DNA of 64,000 nt, from positions 310,001-374,000 of the forward strand of contig NZ_JAAIXZ010000012.1 in assembly GCF_010894435.1 (NCBI RefSeq), given 5' to 3'. The notes under the pieces are model-generated. The model did not search any database. It was given only the letters and a program-made list of their open reading frames with translations, and had not been told where the DNA came from. The stretch is from Pyxidicoccus trucidator (GTDB lineage Bacteria; Myxococcota; Myxococcia; Myxococcales; Myxococcaceae). Positions 32,825 to 41,250 of this stretch are shown one piece after another. The stretch's first letter is position 1. The number at the start of each line of letters is the position of its first letter. The translations under genes were made by a program, and so were the position numbers.

Positions 32825-34549
32825 CTACAGCCGCACCTCCACCACGCCCGTCGCCTGACAGGCCGCGCTGGCTTCACCCACCCACGGCGCACGGCCGTCC
32901 GCCTCCACCTCCAGGTGGAGTGAGTCGGCGCGCACACGGCCCAGCCGCCAGCGCCCTTCCGCGTCCGTATGGCCCCGCGCCGGTGGCAGCGAGCCCAGGC
33001 CGCTGGCGCTGGTGACGAGCGCTCCATACACCGGCGCACCTGCCGCCGTGACGCGCACCTCGCAGGGCACGCCCGCCTCGTCCACGCGCACGGTGACGGA
33101 GCGCTCCAGAGACTCTCCCCCCAGCTCCGCCGGGGTGCTGGCATGGACCTCATGGGGAGAGGCGGCGGCCAGCACGCGGTACGTCCCCGGCTGGAGCAGC
33201 GACACGGCCACGCCCTCCTCTTCGTCCTGGAAGAACTCCGCGGGGTGCGTGAGCCACGCTCCGTCCGCCTCGCGCCGCTGCAGCAGGTACACCGGATAGG
33301 GCCTCCGGGAATGCGCTTGGAGCTGTCCCCGGGTGAAGCCGTCCAGGCGCAGCACCAGCCACCGGAACGCCGGCACGCGCCACGTGACTTCCGCGTCGGA
33401 CGCGCCAGCCTCCGGAGTGAAGTCGAACTCCCGCAGGGCCGGTGCCACCGGCCGTCCCGAGCGCGGAGCCTCCACCTCCACGGTGAAGCGCGACGGCTTC
33501 CATGAAGGCAGCCCCGGCGCGGTGAAGCGCCCATCCTGCTCCAGCGCGAGCGCCTCCCCTTCCGGCCCCAGCAGCCGCGCGCCGGGCGGAGGCTTCGCCG
33601 AGCCCTCCAGCAACACCCGCCCCCGCAGCGTCACCGTGCCGCCCACGCCTTGCGGGAAGAGCGCATCCACGTCCAGCACCACCCGCTCCACGCGTCCCTC
33701 GCGCAGCGGCACTTCCACCGGCCCGCCCTCGCGTCCCGAGGCGCTCCGCGGCCACAGCCGCACGGCCGGGTCCGGCGGCAGCGGCAGGAGCGACGTGTCC
33801 TCCTCCACCGACAGCGGCAGGGGCGTGCCCTCCCGCAGCGCCGCCTCCACGCCCGGCGCCACGTGTCGCAGCACCGGCAGCAATTCGCTCGCGCGCTCGG
33901 CGCCGCGCGAGTCCACGTCCACCACGCGCTCCAGCCTCACGGAGAACGGGCCGTGCTCCGGCCGTGCGCCCGCCAGCCGCACGCGAACGCCCGTGGGCCG
34001 CCGCGCGCGCAGCACGCCCGCGTCGAGGACTCCCGCCGTCGGCGCGTCCTCGGGCACCACGTCGCCCCACCAGAACGTCCCATCCGGCTCCCAGGCGAGC
34101 ACCCGGTAGCGCGGCGCCACCGGCACCGGCTCCGGACCCAGCGTCCCGCCCGAAGCGGACGGCGTCACCGTCGCCGGAAGCCACTCCGCCACGTTGGCCA
34201 GGTCCTCCAGCCGCGAGGGCCCGGCGCCGCCACCGCCCTCGCGCTTCGCCGCCTCCCACATCAGGCGGTCCTCCTCGGAGATGAGCGCCGCGCCCACGCG
34301 CGCCTCGCCCTGGAACGGACGCTCCCCTTCCAGCACCGCCCGCAGCCGCAAGCCTCCGGGCTCGGCACGCGCGGGCGACGAAGGCACGGAAGGCTCCGGT
34401 GTCACGGCCTCCGCCGCGACGACGGCAGCCGCGCGCGACGGCCCGGAGGTGACTTCCGGAGCGCGCGGCCACCACCACCCGAGCAGGAGTCCGGCCACCG
34501 CGAGCGCGGCGACCAGGCCCCACGGCCTTGTGCGGACCGCGCGGCTCAA
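32825..34549 (-). CDS. Membrane-anchored protein with carboxypeptidase-regulatory (CnaB-like) domains
   Basis: A 574-residue protein, probably from TTG 34549, whose TTGA overlaps the nuclease gene stop. One N-terminal membrane helix (LVAALAVAGLLLGWWW) is followed by a long extracytoplasmic region of beta-sandwich repeats. Near 330-380 there is VTLRGRVLLEGSAKPPPGA with G-DGRFTAPGLP, and near 500-560 VTAAGAPVYGALVTSAS with GHTDAEGRWRLGRVRA, both typical of CarboxypepD_reg/CnaB-like modules. Translationally coupled to the EEP nuclease gene. Function unknown. Confidence 0.8.
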   Translation of the reverse strand: MSRAVRTRPWGLVAALAVAGLLLGWWWPRAPEVTSGPSRAAAVVAAEAVTPEPSVPSSPARAEPGGLRLRAVLEGERPFQGEARVGAALISEEDRLMWEAAKREGGGGAGPSRLEDLANVAEWLPATVTPSASGGTLGPEPVPVAPRYRVLAWEPDGTFWWGDVVPEDAPTAGVLDAGVLRARRPTGVRVRLAGARPEHGPFSVRLERVVDVDSRGAERASELLPVLRHVAPGVEAALREGTPLPLSVEEDTSLLPLPPDPAVRLWPRSASGREGGPVEVPLREGRVERVVLDVDALFPQGVGGTVTLRGRVLLEGSAKPPPGARLLGPEGEALALEQDGRFTAPGLPSWKPSRFTVEVEAPRSGRPVAPALREFDFTPEAGASDAEVTWRVPAFRWLVLRLDGFTRGQLQAHSRRPYPVYLLQRREADGAWLTHPAEFFQDEEEGVAVSLLQPGTYRVLAAASPHEVHASTPAELGGESLERSVTVRVDEAGVPCEVRVTAAGAPVYGALVTSASGLGSLPPARGHTDAEGRWRLGRVRADSLHLEVEADGRAPWVGEASAACQATGVVEVRL

Positions 34550-35409
34550 TCCGTGTCGCTGCTGGAGTACAGGGAGAGGTAGACGGGCGCGTGGTCCGAC
34601 AGCCGGCTGACGAAGTCCGTCGTGCTGCTGACGTAGTCCCGGCCCGTCGTGGAGAACTCCGTCACGTACGTGTTCTGCATCCAGAAGTGGTCATACGCGC
34701 TCACGTAGCCACCGCTGAGGTTGAGGGAGGTGAGCACGTCCAGCCTGCAGGACACCGCCGGGGACAACGCCTTCAATTCGGCCCAGGAGGCGCCGGTGCA
34801 GGCCATGTTGTGGTCGCCCACGAGGATGACGTCCTGGTCGCTGCTGCTGCCGTCCTGCACCGACTTGAACACGGTGTCGATGTTGCGCACCTCCACGTCG
34901 CGCTCGGCCGCGGTGCCCCAGATGGCGTGCCAGTTGATGAAGGTGTAGTCCGCGCCCGTGGGCGTGTGCCGCACCTTCACGATTTGGGGCTCGCGCTCGA
35001 ACTTGTCGCCGCTGTCGCTGTACACCGCGGACGACAGCAGCGACACCGTGTCCGTCCGGTACAGCACCGCGTAGATCTCCTTGTACGAAGAGCGGCCGAT
35101 GAGCGGCGTCTGCGCGTAGCTCCACGACACGCCGGATACCTGCGTGAGCGCCTGGGCAATCGCGGGCATCACGCTGGTGTTCATCACCTCCTGGAGGAAC
35201 ACCACGTCACAGCCGTTGTTGGACGTGCTGTTGGCGCCGAACTGGTTCCAGATCTGCTTCGCGTCATCCAGGTACGTCTGCTCGTCCGTCCAACCTTCGT
35301 GGCGGAGGTTCCAGCTCACCACCCGGAGGTAGGAAGCCGCCTGCGACAGCGAGGGAACTGCGAGAGCGACCAGCACCACCGCGCGCAGCAGGAAGGACGG
35401 CAGTCTCAT
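34546..35409 (-). CDS. Secreted endonuclease/exonuclease/phosphatase (DNase I-like) protein
   Basis: A 287-residue protein with a signal peptide (cleavage after SLSQA, about residue 24). EEP-fold motifs: VVSWNLRHEG (Asn for metal), DVVFLQEV (Glu), INWHAIWG (His), VILVGDHNM (Asp; usually GDFN) and SDHAPVYLSL (catalytic Asp-His). It could be an extracellular nuclease or sphingomyelinase-like phosphodiesterase, a reasonable tool for predation or nutrient release. It heads a two-gene unit with the CnaB protein. Confidence 0.88.
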   Translation of the reverse strand: MRLPSFLLRAVVLVALAVPSLSQAASYLRVVSWNLRHEGWTDEQTYLDDAKQIWNQFGANSTSNNGCDVVFLQEVMNTSVMPAIAQALTQVSGVSWSYAQTPLIGRSSYKEIYAVLYRTDTVSLLSSAVYSDSGDKFEREPQIVKVRHTPTGADYTFINWHAIWGTAAERDVEVRNIDTVFKSVQDGSSSDQDVILVGDHNMACTGASWAELKALSPAVSCRLDVLTSLNLSGGYVSAYDHFWMQNTYVTEFSTTGRDYVSSTTDFVSRLSDHAPVYLSLYSSSDTD

Positions 35410-35621
35410 TCGGACACCTCGGAGAAGGGGGCGGCCGCGGGGGACGGACGCACGCGCGAAACCTCGCGCGCGGAGTCCGTCGTAATGGATTCAGGGCGTT
35501 ACGGGCAACCAACGTTCTTGAAAATCAAGAAACAACCAAGGTCGAAGCACACCCTCCCCTGAGCGAGCGCGACACCGCCGTCGCCCACGGGCCCGGGCCA
35601 GCCGCCCCTCTGCCCCATAAA

Positions 35622-35641
35622 TGCAACTTGATTACTTTTAG
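35622..35641 (+). promoter_or_regulatory. Shared 20-bp AT-rich motif, copy 1 (upstream of the first HACxH unit)
   Basis: TGCAACTTGATTACTTTTAG, 20 bp before the ATG at 35662. It fits the consensus TGCAWYWHRRTTRCWKTTRV seen at four places in the window. An inverted partner AGTTGCAT (35647-35654) faces ATGCAACT (35621-35628). The rest of the 252-bp gap 35410-35661 shows no gene. Confidence 0.7.
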
Positions 35642-35742
35642 ATCTCAGTTGCATATTCGCGATGCGCACGCGGCGGCCCCATCGCCCGTCCATGGCGACG
35701 CACGACACCGGGCCCGGCGCGCGACAGAGGGAGAGGGACTTC

Positions 35743-35952
35743 GTGAGCAGGCTCATCTGGAGCATGGGAGGCACCGGCCTGGTGCTGGCGGACCTGACGG
35801 CGGCGTGGCTCCACCGTCCGCTGGAGCCCCTGACGCGGGACGAGCCCGTCCTCCTGGCGCGGAAGGCGCGCCCGCCACCTTTTCCGCCCGAGCGCCTCGC
35901 CTCGGGTGAGGTCGTCGCCTCGTGGGTCGTCCTGCGCCCGGACACTCCCTGA
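35743..35952 (+). CDS. Small hypothetical protein
   Basis: About 69 residues from GTG 35743, the only start with a good ribosome-binding site (GGGAGAGGG). ATGs at 35662 and 35692 are in frame and coding-like codon use extends back to 35662, so the protein may be up to 96 residues. One hydrophobic stretch (MGGTGLVLADLTAAWL) then a Pro/Arg-rich tail; no family recognised. It follows motif copy 1 directly and lies 66 bp before the first HACxH lipoprotein gene, so they probably share a transcript. Confidence 0.5.
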   Translation: MSRLIWSMGGTGLVLADLTAAWLHRPLEPLTRDEPVLLARKARPPPFPPERLASGEVVASWVVLRPDTP

Positions 35953-36018
35953 GGCCAGGGCCTCCACCCCTGTCGTACCGGCAGTTCCCCCAGCAGTTCC
36001 AACAAGGAGCAAGCACCC

Positions 36019-36618
36019 ATGAAGACCCTGCACCTGTTCAAGAAGACCCTGCTCGCCAGCGGCGCGGCGGCCCTGTTCGCCGGCTGCGGCGCTCCCGCCG
36101 AGGAGACGTCCGCGGAGACGACCTCGGAGTCCACCCTGACCACCCAGGAGCAGGGGCTGCTCGCCGCCTGCGACCCGGTGGAGCTGGGCGAGGTCACCGA
36201 GCACGCCTGCCTCCACGCGGAGCTCGGCCCCTTCGAGCCCGTCACGGCCGCCGCCCTGGGCGCGCCCGTGTTCGCGGACGTCAGCGCTCCCCACACCGCG
36301 TACAACATCACCCTGCCGGCGGCCTGGTACTGCGGCTGGGGCGGGCGCGTGGCCTTCATCCCCGACGAGTCCGGCGAGTTCGCCTTCCTCGTGTCCCGCC
36401 ACCGGGGCCTGCGCATCTTCGACGCCGCCACCGGCACCGAGGTCGCCCGGGAGTGCCGCTACAACGTGCCCTCCACCGTGTGCGGCAGCCTGAAGACGGG
36501 CATCCTCGCGGACCTCGAGGGCGGCACGGAGTACTACCTCCAGTTCCTCGCCATCGCCGAGCGGAACTCCGAGTTCACGCTCGTCGTCGAAGAAGCCGCC
36601 CACGACCACGCCGAGTAG
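36019..36618 (+). CDS. HACxH-domain lipoprotein (paralogue A)
   Basis: A 199-residue protein with AAGGAG before ATG 36019 and a lipobox (AALFAGC). After a Thr/Glu linker, residues of about 60-195 form a beta-rich domain opening HACLHA, with a later HTAYNITLP, a central C-x-Y and VCGSLK, and a His-ended tail (AAHDHAE). The same domain recurs in the next three secreted proteins. His-Ala-Cys-x-His plus a later His and Cys look like metal ligands, which is an inference. I do not recognise a named family. An intrinsic terminator follows at 36666. Confidence 0.8.
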   Translation: MKTLHLFKKTLLASGAAALFAGCGAPAEETSAETTSESTLTTQEQGLLAACDPVELGEVTEHACLHAELGPFEPVTAAALGAPVFADVSAPHTAYNITLPAAWYCGWGGRVAFIPDESGEFAFLVSRHRGLRIFDAATGTEVARECRYNVPSTVCGSLKTGILADLEGGTEYYLQFLAIAERNSEFTLVVEEAAHDHAE

Positions 36619-36665
36619 TCAGCACCACCCTCCAAGGCACCCGGCGCGCTCTTCTCCGCCGGGTG

Positions 36666-36699
36666 GAGGCCCGCGGGAGGCACACCTCCCGTGGGCCTC
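36666..36699 (+). terminator. Intrinsic terminator after HACxH paralogue A
   Basis: A 15-bp stem (36666-36680 with 36685-36699, one G-T pair), loop CACA, then GCGTTTCG. It ends the first HACxH unit 48 bp after its stop codon and insulates the next promoter. Confidence 0.75.
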
Positions 36700-36723
36700 G
36701 CGTTTCGCACATTCAGAATCAAC

Positions 36724-36743
36724 TGCATCACGATTGCATTTAC
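36724..36743 (+). promoter_or_regulatory. Shared 20-bp AT-rich motif, copy 2
   Basis: TGCATCACGATTGCATTTAC, 26 bp before the ATG at 36770. The final nine bases are identical to copy 4 at 47056-47075. TGCA half-sites at both ends of the first 15 bp give the dyad form. Confidence 0.72.
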
Positions 36744-36769
36744 ATCATGAATCCGACTAGGAACGGCTC

Positions 36770-37408
36770 ATGAGCCCCTTCCTCCGCGTCCTCGCCCTGG
36801 CCGCGTGTGCCCTGGCGCTCACCGCCTGTGGCGGTGACGAGCCCCTCCCCATCGTCGAGCCTCCGCCGGACCCCTGCGCGCCCAACGGCCACATCCACCG
36901 TGAGGCCACCGGGGACTGGTGCCACTGCAACCGGGGTTACCGGGCCACCGCGGAGGGCCTCGCGTGCGAGACGGACCCGGACTACGTCCCCAGCGAGGGC
37001 TTCAGCTTCGGAGACAACGGCGAGCACGCCTGCTGGCACGTCTCCAACGGGCCCTACGTCACCGTCACCGCCTCCACCAGTCGCCTGCCCCGCGTGGACG
37101 ACTTCCACACGTACTACACGGTGAAGCTGCGGCAGGAGGGCGGCCAGTACGTGGGCACCTTCAGCTACAAGGCCTTCGCCACCGGCAACTTCGTCGTCTA
37201 CCTCAGCACCCCGGACGTCCCCATCTCGCTGGTGGAGACCGCCATCCAGGCCCCGGTGGCACCGGCCGGCACCCGCGCCACCGATGACCACTGCGACGGG
37301 CTGAAGCACATGGTCGGCTACGAGCTGACGGACCGCGTCCAGTACACGCTCACGCTCGGCCCCACGTCACTGTCCGAGCTCGGCCTGGTCATCGAACACC
37401 TGCCCTAG
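36770..37408 (+). CDS. HACxH-domain lipoprotein (paralogue B)
   Basis: A 212-residue lipoprotein (lipobox LALTAC). Between lipobox and domain is a short EGF-like stretch with Cys residues (PDPCAPNGHIH...WCHCNRGYR). The HACxH domain (about residues 83-212) reads HACWHVSNGPYVTVTA, then FHTYYTVKL, DHCDGLKHMVGYEL, YTLTLGPTSLSELGLVIEH. Alignable by eye with paralogues A, C and D. It has its own copy of the shared promoter motif. Confidence 0.8.
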   Translation: MSPFLRVLALAACALALTACGGDEPLPIVEPPPDPCAPNGHIHREATGDWCHCNRGYRATAEGLACETDPDYVPSEGFSFGDNGEHACWHVSNGPYVTVTASTSRLPRVDDFHTYYTVKLRQEGGQYVGTFSYKAFATGNFVVYLSTPDVPISLVETAIQAPVAPAGTRATDDHCDGLKHMVGYELTDRVQYTLTLGPTSLSELGLVIEHLP

Positions 37409-37444
37409 CCACCCCGCGGCACGCGAACGCGACCGAACATCTAT

Positions 37445-37464
37445 TGCAACTAAGTTACTGTTGA
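37445..37464 (+). promoter_or_regulatory. Shared 20-bp AT-rich motif, copy 3
   Basis: TGCAACTAAGTTACTGTTGA, 51 bp before the ATG at 37516. Very close to copy 1, with TGCAACT, TTACT, TT and a following GATC in the same order. Confidence 0.72.
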
Positions 37465-37515
37465 TCAATCAATGCTGCCGCCGCGCGGGAAGGCGGCATT
37501 GAAAGGAATCCCCAC

Positions 37516-38271
37516 ATGAAGATGACGAAGCGAAGCGTCGTGAGCGCGTTCTTCGGCCTGGCGCTGGCGGCCTGCGGCCCCGTGGACGAGAGCGGGACGG
37601 AGGCCCTGGTCCAGCAGGAGCAGGAGCTGCCCGCGGGCTGCACGTCGGTGGACGCCACCAACATGACGTCCCATGCGTGCCTCCACGCCGCCAACGCCGG
37701 TGACAACATCAACGTGGCGGCCAGCGCCACGCGCACCACCAGCGCGCCGGGCGTCAACACCGCGCACAAGCACTACACGGTGACGCTGCCTGCCGGCGCG
37801 GAGGGCTCGGTGACGTACGTCCCCACGGCCTACTCCACGGGCTCCACCTCCGAGCCCATCACCTTCTACCTCGCGCAGAGCGTGTCCTTCACGGTGCTCA
37901 CCTCCGGCGGCGCCACCGTGACGCCGGGCATCAATGAGGTGCTCACCGCGTCCACCTGCTCCCTGGTCAAGGCGGTGACCTACGACCTGAGCGTGGGCGC
38001 CACGTACATCCTGGCCATGGGGCCCGCCAGCGGGAACCAGGTGGGACTCATCGCCGAGTACCTGAACGACAACCGCGTTCGCTGGTACCCGGACGCGGAC
38101 AGCGACACCCACGGCGCCAACGCCGGCTCCATCCTCACCGCCTGCGAGCCGCCGGCCAACTACGTGTCCCGCCGCTGGGACTGCAACGACAGCAACGCCA
38201 GCATCAACCCGGACGCCGCGGAGATCTGCGGCAACGGCGTGGATGACAACTGCGACGGCGTGACCTGCTGA
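37516..38271 (+). CDS. HACxH-domain lipoprotein with MopE-type metal-binding motif (paralogue C)
   Basis: A 251-residue lipoprotein (lipobox LALAAC; AAAGGA before the ATG). The HACxH domain spans about residues 50-190 (SHACLHAANAGDN, HKHYTVTLP, STCSLVKAVTYDL, YILAMGP..GNQVGLIAEYL). The C-terminus (about 192-250) fits the Cu-binding_MopE-type putative metal-binding motif: WYPDADSDTHG, DCNDSNASINPDAAEIC, GVDDNCDG. That motif is named after the copper protein MopE of Methylococcus, which gives the best clue to metal handling by this family. Followed by a hairpin at 38293. Confidence 0.83.
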   Translation: MKMTKRSVVSAFFGLALAACGPVDESGTEALVQQEQELPAGCTSVDATNMTSHACLHAANAGDNINVAASATRTTSAPGVNTAHKHYTVTLPAGAEGSVTYVPTAYSTGSTSEPITFYLAQSVSFTVLTSGGATVTPGINEVLTASTCSLVKAVTYDLSVGATYILAMGPASGNQVGLIAEYLNDNRVRWYPDADSDTHGANAGSILTACEPPANYVSRRWDCNDSNASINPDAAEICGNGVDDNCDGVTC

Positions 38272-38292
38272 CCCGAGCCTGAAGTCCTCCCG

Positions 38293-38326
38293 CCGGGGCG
38301 CCCTCCCTCACGCGAGGGTGCCCCGG
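38293..38326 (+). terminator. Hairpin terminator after paralogue C
   Basis: CCGGGGCGCCCTC (38293-38305) pairs with GAGGGTGCCCCGG (38314-38326), 12 of 13 pairs plus one G-T, with an 8-nt loop, 22 bp after the stop. No T-tract. Confidence 0.55.
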
Positions 38327-38395
38327 CACCGCGCCCCCCTCACCCGACCTTCACCGGCCGGCCCACTCCCGCGACTTCCGAAGGACCCGTCGACG

Positions 38396-39655
38396 ATGCG
38401 CCTCTCCCACGCCACCGCCCTGCTCGCCACCTGCGCCGCCCTTGCCCTGACAGGCTGCGACAATGATGACCCCTCCGACACCCAGGACGCGGGCACACTG
38501 ACGGACGCGGGCACGCCCGACGCCGGAGACACGGCGGCGCCCACCGTGACGGGCACCACGCCGGCCGCGGACGCAGCCCACGTGGCCGCCGACACCGTCT
38601 TCACCGTGCGCTTCAGCGAGCCGATGAAGTCCGACCGGGGCACCGTGCGCGTGGCCGTGGACGGCGCGCAGCGAACGCTGGGCCCGAGAGAATGGCTCGA
38701 GGAGCAGCGCGTCTTCAGGGTGCACCCCGCGGAGCCCCTGCCCCCGGGAGCACGCGTCGAGGTCACCGTGCAGGCGGACTTCGAGGACCTGGCCGGCAAC
38801 GCGCTCGCCTCGCCGCTCACCTTCCACTTCACCGTGCATGGGACGGCAGCCGTCAGGCCCCACGTCACGACGTCCCAGCCGGCCGAGGGCGCCACCGACG
38901 TCCTGCCCGTCGAGCTCTACAAGAACGACACGCTCGTCGAGCCGCGCAAGGGGGTCACCCTCACCTTCAGCGAGCCGATGGACACGTCGCTGTCCCAGGT
39001 GACGCTCGTGGACGTGACGACGCCGGCCACCGCGCCGCGCACGCTGGCGGGCACCTGGTCCACGGACGGCCTGACGCTGACGGTGGCCATCCTCCGCCCG
39101 GAGTCGGACCTGCCGCCGCTGGAGCAGGAGACCCGGTACACGCTGGACGTCACCGGGCTGCGGAGCGCCACGGGACAGCCCGTGGACACGGCGCATGCCG
39201 GGCTGGGGAACGGGAAGCTGGACTTCACCACCGGCCGTCGTGCCCCCGACGTCGAGCATGCCTGCGCCCATGCGCTGCTCAACACGGCGGAGGCCGTCAC
39301 CGCGGGCGCCTCGCCGATGGGCGTCAACCCCGCGACGGACTCCGGCCACGCCTTCTACCTCCTGACGCTGCCGGCGGCCGGCGCGTCCTTCCAGGGCTAC
39401 ACGGAGGTGATTACCGACCCGGACCGGACCCAGACGGCCGCGCTCTTCCTGAGCCAGCCCGTCCCGGTGGAGGTGCGCGACACGACCGAAGGCGACACGC
39501 TCGTGGCGTCCACCCTGGAGCCCGCCGCCCCGGTCTGCGCCCCCCACATCACCCACGTGCTGAAGTTCAGCGCGCTCGCGGGCGACCGCTTCCTGCGGCT
39601 GGGATTCGGGCCGACCTCGCACCAGAGCTTCACCTTCGTCTTCGAGCGGTACTGA
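38396..39655 (+). CDS. Ig-like (SbsA/Big_5) lipoprotein with C-terminal HACxH domain (paralogue D)
   Basis: A 419-residue protein starting at ATG 38396, lipobox LALTGC. An Asp/Thr/Ala linker (20-45) leads to two bacterial Ig-like modules, about 46-145 (VFTVRFSEPMKSDRGTVRV) and 158-285 (VTLTFSEPMDTSLSQVTLV). The C-terminal 120 residues are the HACxH domain: EHACAHALLNTAEAVTAG, GHAFYLLTLP, VCAPHITHVLKF, FLRLGFGP. The Ig arms probably project the domain outward. No copy of the promoter motif precedes it, so it may be expressed from another promoter or by read-through. Confidence 0.83.
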   Translation: MRLSHATALLATCAALALTGCDNDDPSDTQDAGTLTDAGTPDAGDTAAPTVTGTTPAADAAHVAADTVFTVRFSEPMKSDRGTVRVAVDGAQRTLGPREWLEEQRVFRVHPAEPLPPGARVEVTVQADFEDLAGNALASPLTFHFTVHGTAAVRPHVTTSQPAEGATDVLPVELYKNDTLVEPRKGVTLTFSEPMDTSLSQVTLVDVTTPATAPRTLAGTWSTDGLTLTVAILRPESDLPPLEQETRYTLDVTGLRSATGQPVDTAHAGLGNGKLDFTTGRRAPDVEHACAHALLNTAEAVTAGASPMGVNPATDSGHAFYLLTLPAAGASFQGYTEVITDPDRTQTAALFLSQPVPVEVRDTTEGDTLVASTLEPAAPVCAPHITHVLKFSALAGDRFLRLGFGPTSHQSFTFVFERY

Positions 39656-39771
39656 GGTCCGGGCCGTCTGTCGCCCAGGCAACCGGAGTCCTCGCCTTTT
39701 GTTGGACCCGGGGAGGGGCGGCTCCTAGCGTCGGGTGCCTCACCGCACCCCACCCGAGCCCCCCGCCGCGT

Positions 39772-41250
39772 ATGCGAATCCTGCCCTCCGCGCGCCCGCT
39801 GCTGGCGGCGTGCGCGCTGCTGCTGCTCCCCGGCTGCTTCCACCTCTTCGCGGGCGGAGGTGGCGGCTCGACGGACTTCAAGCCGCCCCGGCGCGTGGAC
39901 CCGGCGGACGTCGCCGTGCCGGAGGGCTACCGCGTCGAAGTCGTGGCCACGGGCCTCAGCTACCCCACCGGCGTGGCCTTCGACGACAACGGCACGCCCC
40001 ACGTCACCGAGTCCGGCTACAGCTACGGCGAGGACTTCGCCCAGTCCCGCCTGGTACGAGTGGAGCCGGACGGCCGCCTCACGGAAGTCGCCAAGGGCGA
40101 GCACCCGCCCTGGACGGGCGTCACCTGGCACCAGGGCGCCTTCTACGTGGCCGAGGGCGGCGTGCAGGGCGGTGGCCGCATCGTCCGCATCACCCCGGAC
40201 GGCCGCACGACGCCGCTCGTCTCCAACCTGCCCAGCCTGGGGGACCACCACACCAACGGCCCCGCCGTGGGGCCGGATGGTGCGCTCTACTTCAGCGTGG
40301 GCACGGCGACGAACTCGGGCGTGGTGGGCCCGGACAACGCCAGCCTGGGCTGGCTCAAGCGCAACCCGGCCTTCCATGACGTGCCCTGCCGAGACATCAC
40401 CCTCGCGGGCGTCAACTACCCCAGCGACAACGCGCTCGCCCCGAACACGGCGCGGGTCCAGACGGGCGCCTTCGTTCCCTTCGGCACGGAGACGAAGCCG
40501 GGCCAGGTCATCAAGGGCGCCATGCCGTGCGGCGGCGCCGTGTTCCGGCTCGTCCCGGGCTCCACCGCGCCGGAGCTGGTGGCGTGGGGGTTCCGCAACC
40601 CGTTCGGCCTCGCCTTCGCGCCCAACGGCCGGCTGTACGTCACGGAGAACGGCCATGACGTGCGCGGCAGTCGGCCGCTCTTCGGCGCCGCGGACTACCT
40701 GTGGGAGGTGGAACAGGGCGCGTGGTACGGCTTCCCCGACTTCGCGGGCGGCAAGCCGGTGGACCAGGAGTGGTTCAAGGTGCCCGGCGGCGAAGTCCCG
40801 AAGCGCGTCCTCCAGCAGCCTCCGGGCACGCCGCCCCAGCCGGTGGCGGTGTTCGGCGTGCACTCGTCCTCCAACCGCCTGGACTTCTCGCGCGGCCCGG
40901 ACTTCGGCCACGTGGGCGAGGCCTTCGTCGCGCAGTTCGGCGACCAGTCCCCGGACACCGGCGAGACGATGGCGCCCGTGGGCTACAAGGTGGTGCGGGT
41001 GGACGTGTCCAACGGCGTCATCGAGGACTTCGTCGCCAACAAGGACAAGGGCAGCGGAGGCCCGGCCTCCAGGCTGGGCAAGGCGGGCCTGGAGCGCCCC
41101 ATCGACGCGCGCTTCGACCCGAGCGGCAAGGCGCTCTACATCGTGGACTTCGGGGTCATGCTGGTGAAGGCGAAGGGCGTCATCATTCCCTTCGAGAAGA
41201 CGGGCGTGCTGTGGCGCATCACCCGCGCGGCGCCGGAGGCGAAGCCATGA
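39772..41250 (+). CDS. PQQ-dependent sugar (aldose/sorbosone-type) dehydrogenase, lipoprotein
   Basis: A 492-residue protein from ATG 39772, lipobox LLLLPGC, then a Gly/Ser run. A six-bladed propeller of the soluble glucose/L-sorbosone dehydrogenase family: VPEGYRVEVVATGLSYPTGV, GDHHTNGPAVGPDGALYF, WGFRNPFGLAF, GRLYVTENGHDVRG, VFGVHSSSNRLDF and IDARFDPSGKALYIVDFG. Members oxidise sugars with PQQ and calcium and pass electrons to an acceptor. Its TGA overlaps the ATG of a cytochrome c gene, the likely acceptor. Confidence 0.85.
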   Translation: MRILPSARPLLAACALLLLPGCFHLFAGGGGGSTDFKPPRRVDPADVAVPEGYRVEVVATGLSYPTGVAFDDNGTPHVTESGYSYGEDFAQSRLVRVEPDGRLTEVAKGEHPPWTGVTWHQGAFYVAEGGVQGGGRIVRITPDGRTTPLVSNLPSLGDHHTNGPAVGPDGALYFSVGTATNSGVVGPDNASLGWLKRNPAFHDVPCRDITLAGVNYPSDNALAPNTARVQTGAFVPFGTETKPGQVIKGAMPCGGAVFRLVPGSTAPELVAWGFRNPFGLAFAPNGRLYVTENGHDVRGSRPLFGAADYLWEVEQGAWYGFPDFAGGKPVDQEWFKVPGGEVPKRVLQQPPGTPPQPVAVFGVHSSSNRLDFSRGPDFGHVGEAFVAQFGDQSPDTGETMAPVGYKVVRVDVSNGVIEDFVANKDKGSGGPASRLGKAGLERPIDARFDPSGKALYIVDFGVMLVKAKGVIIPFEKTGVLWRITRAAPEAKP

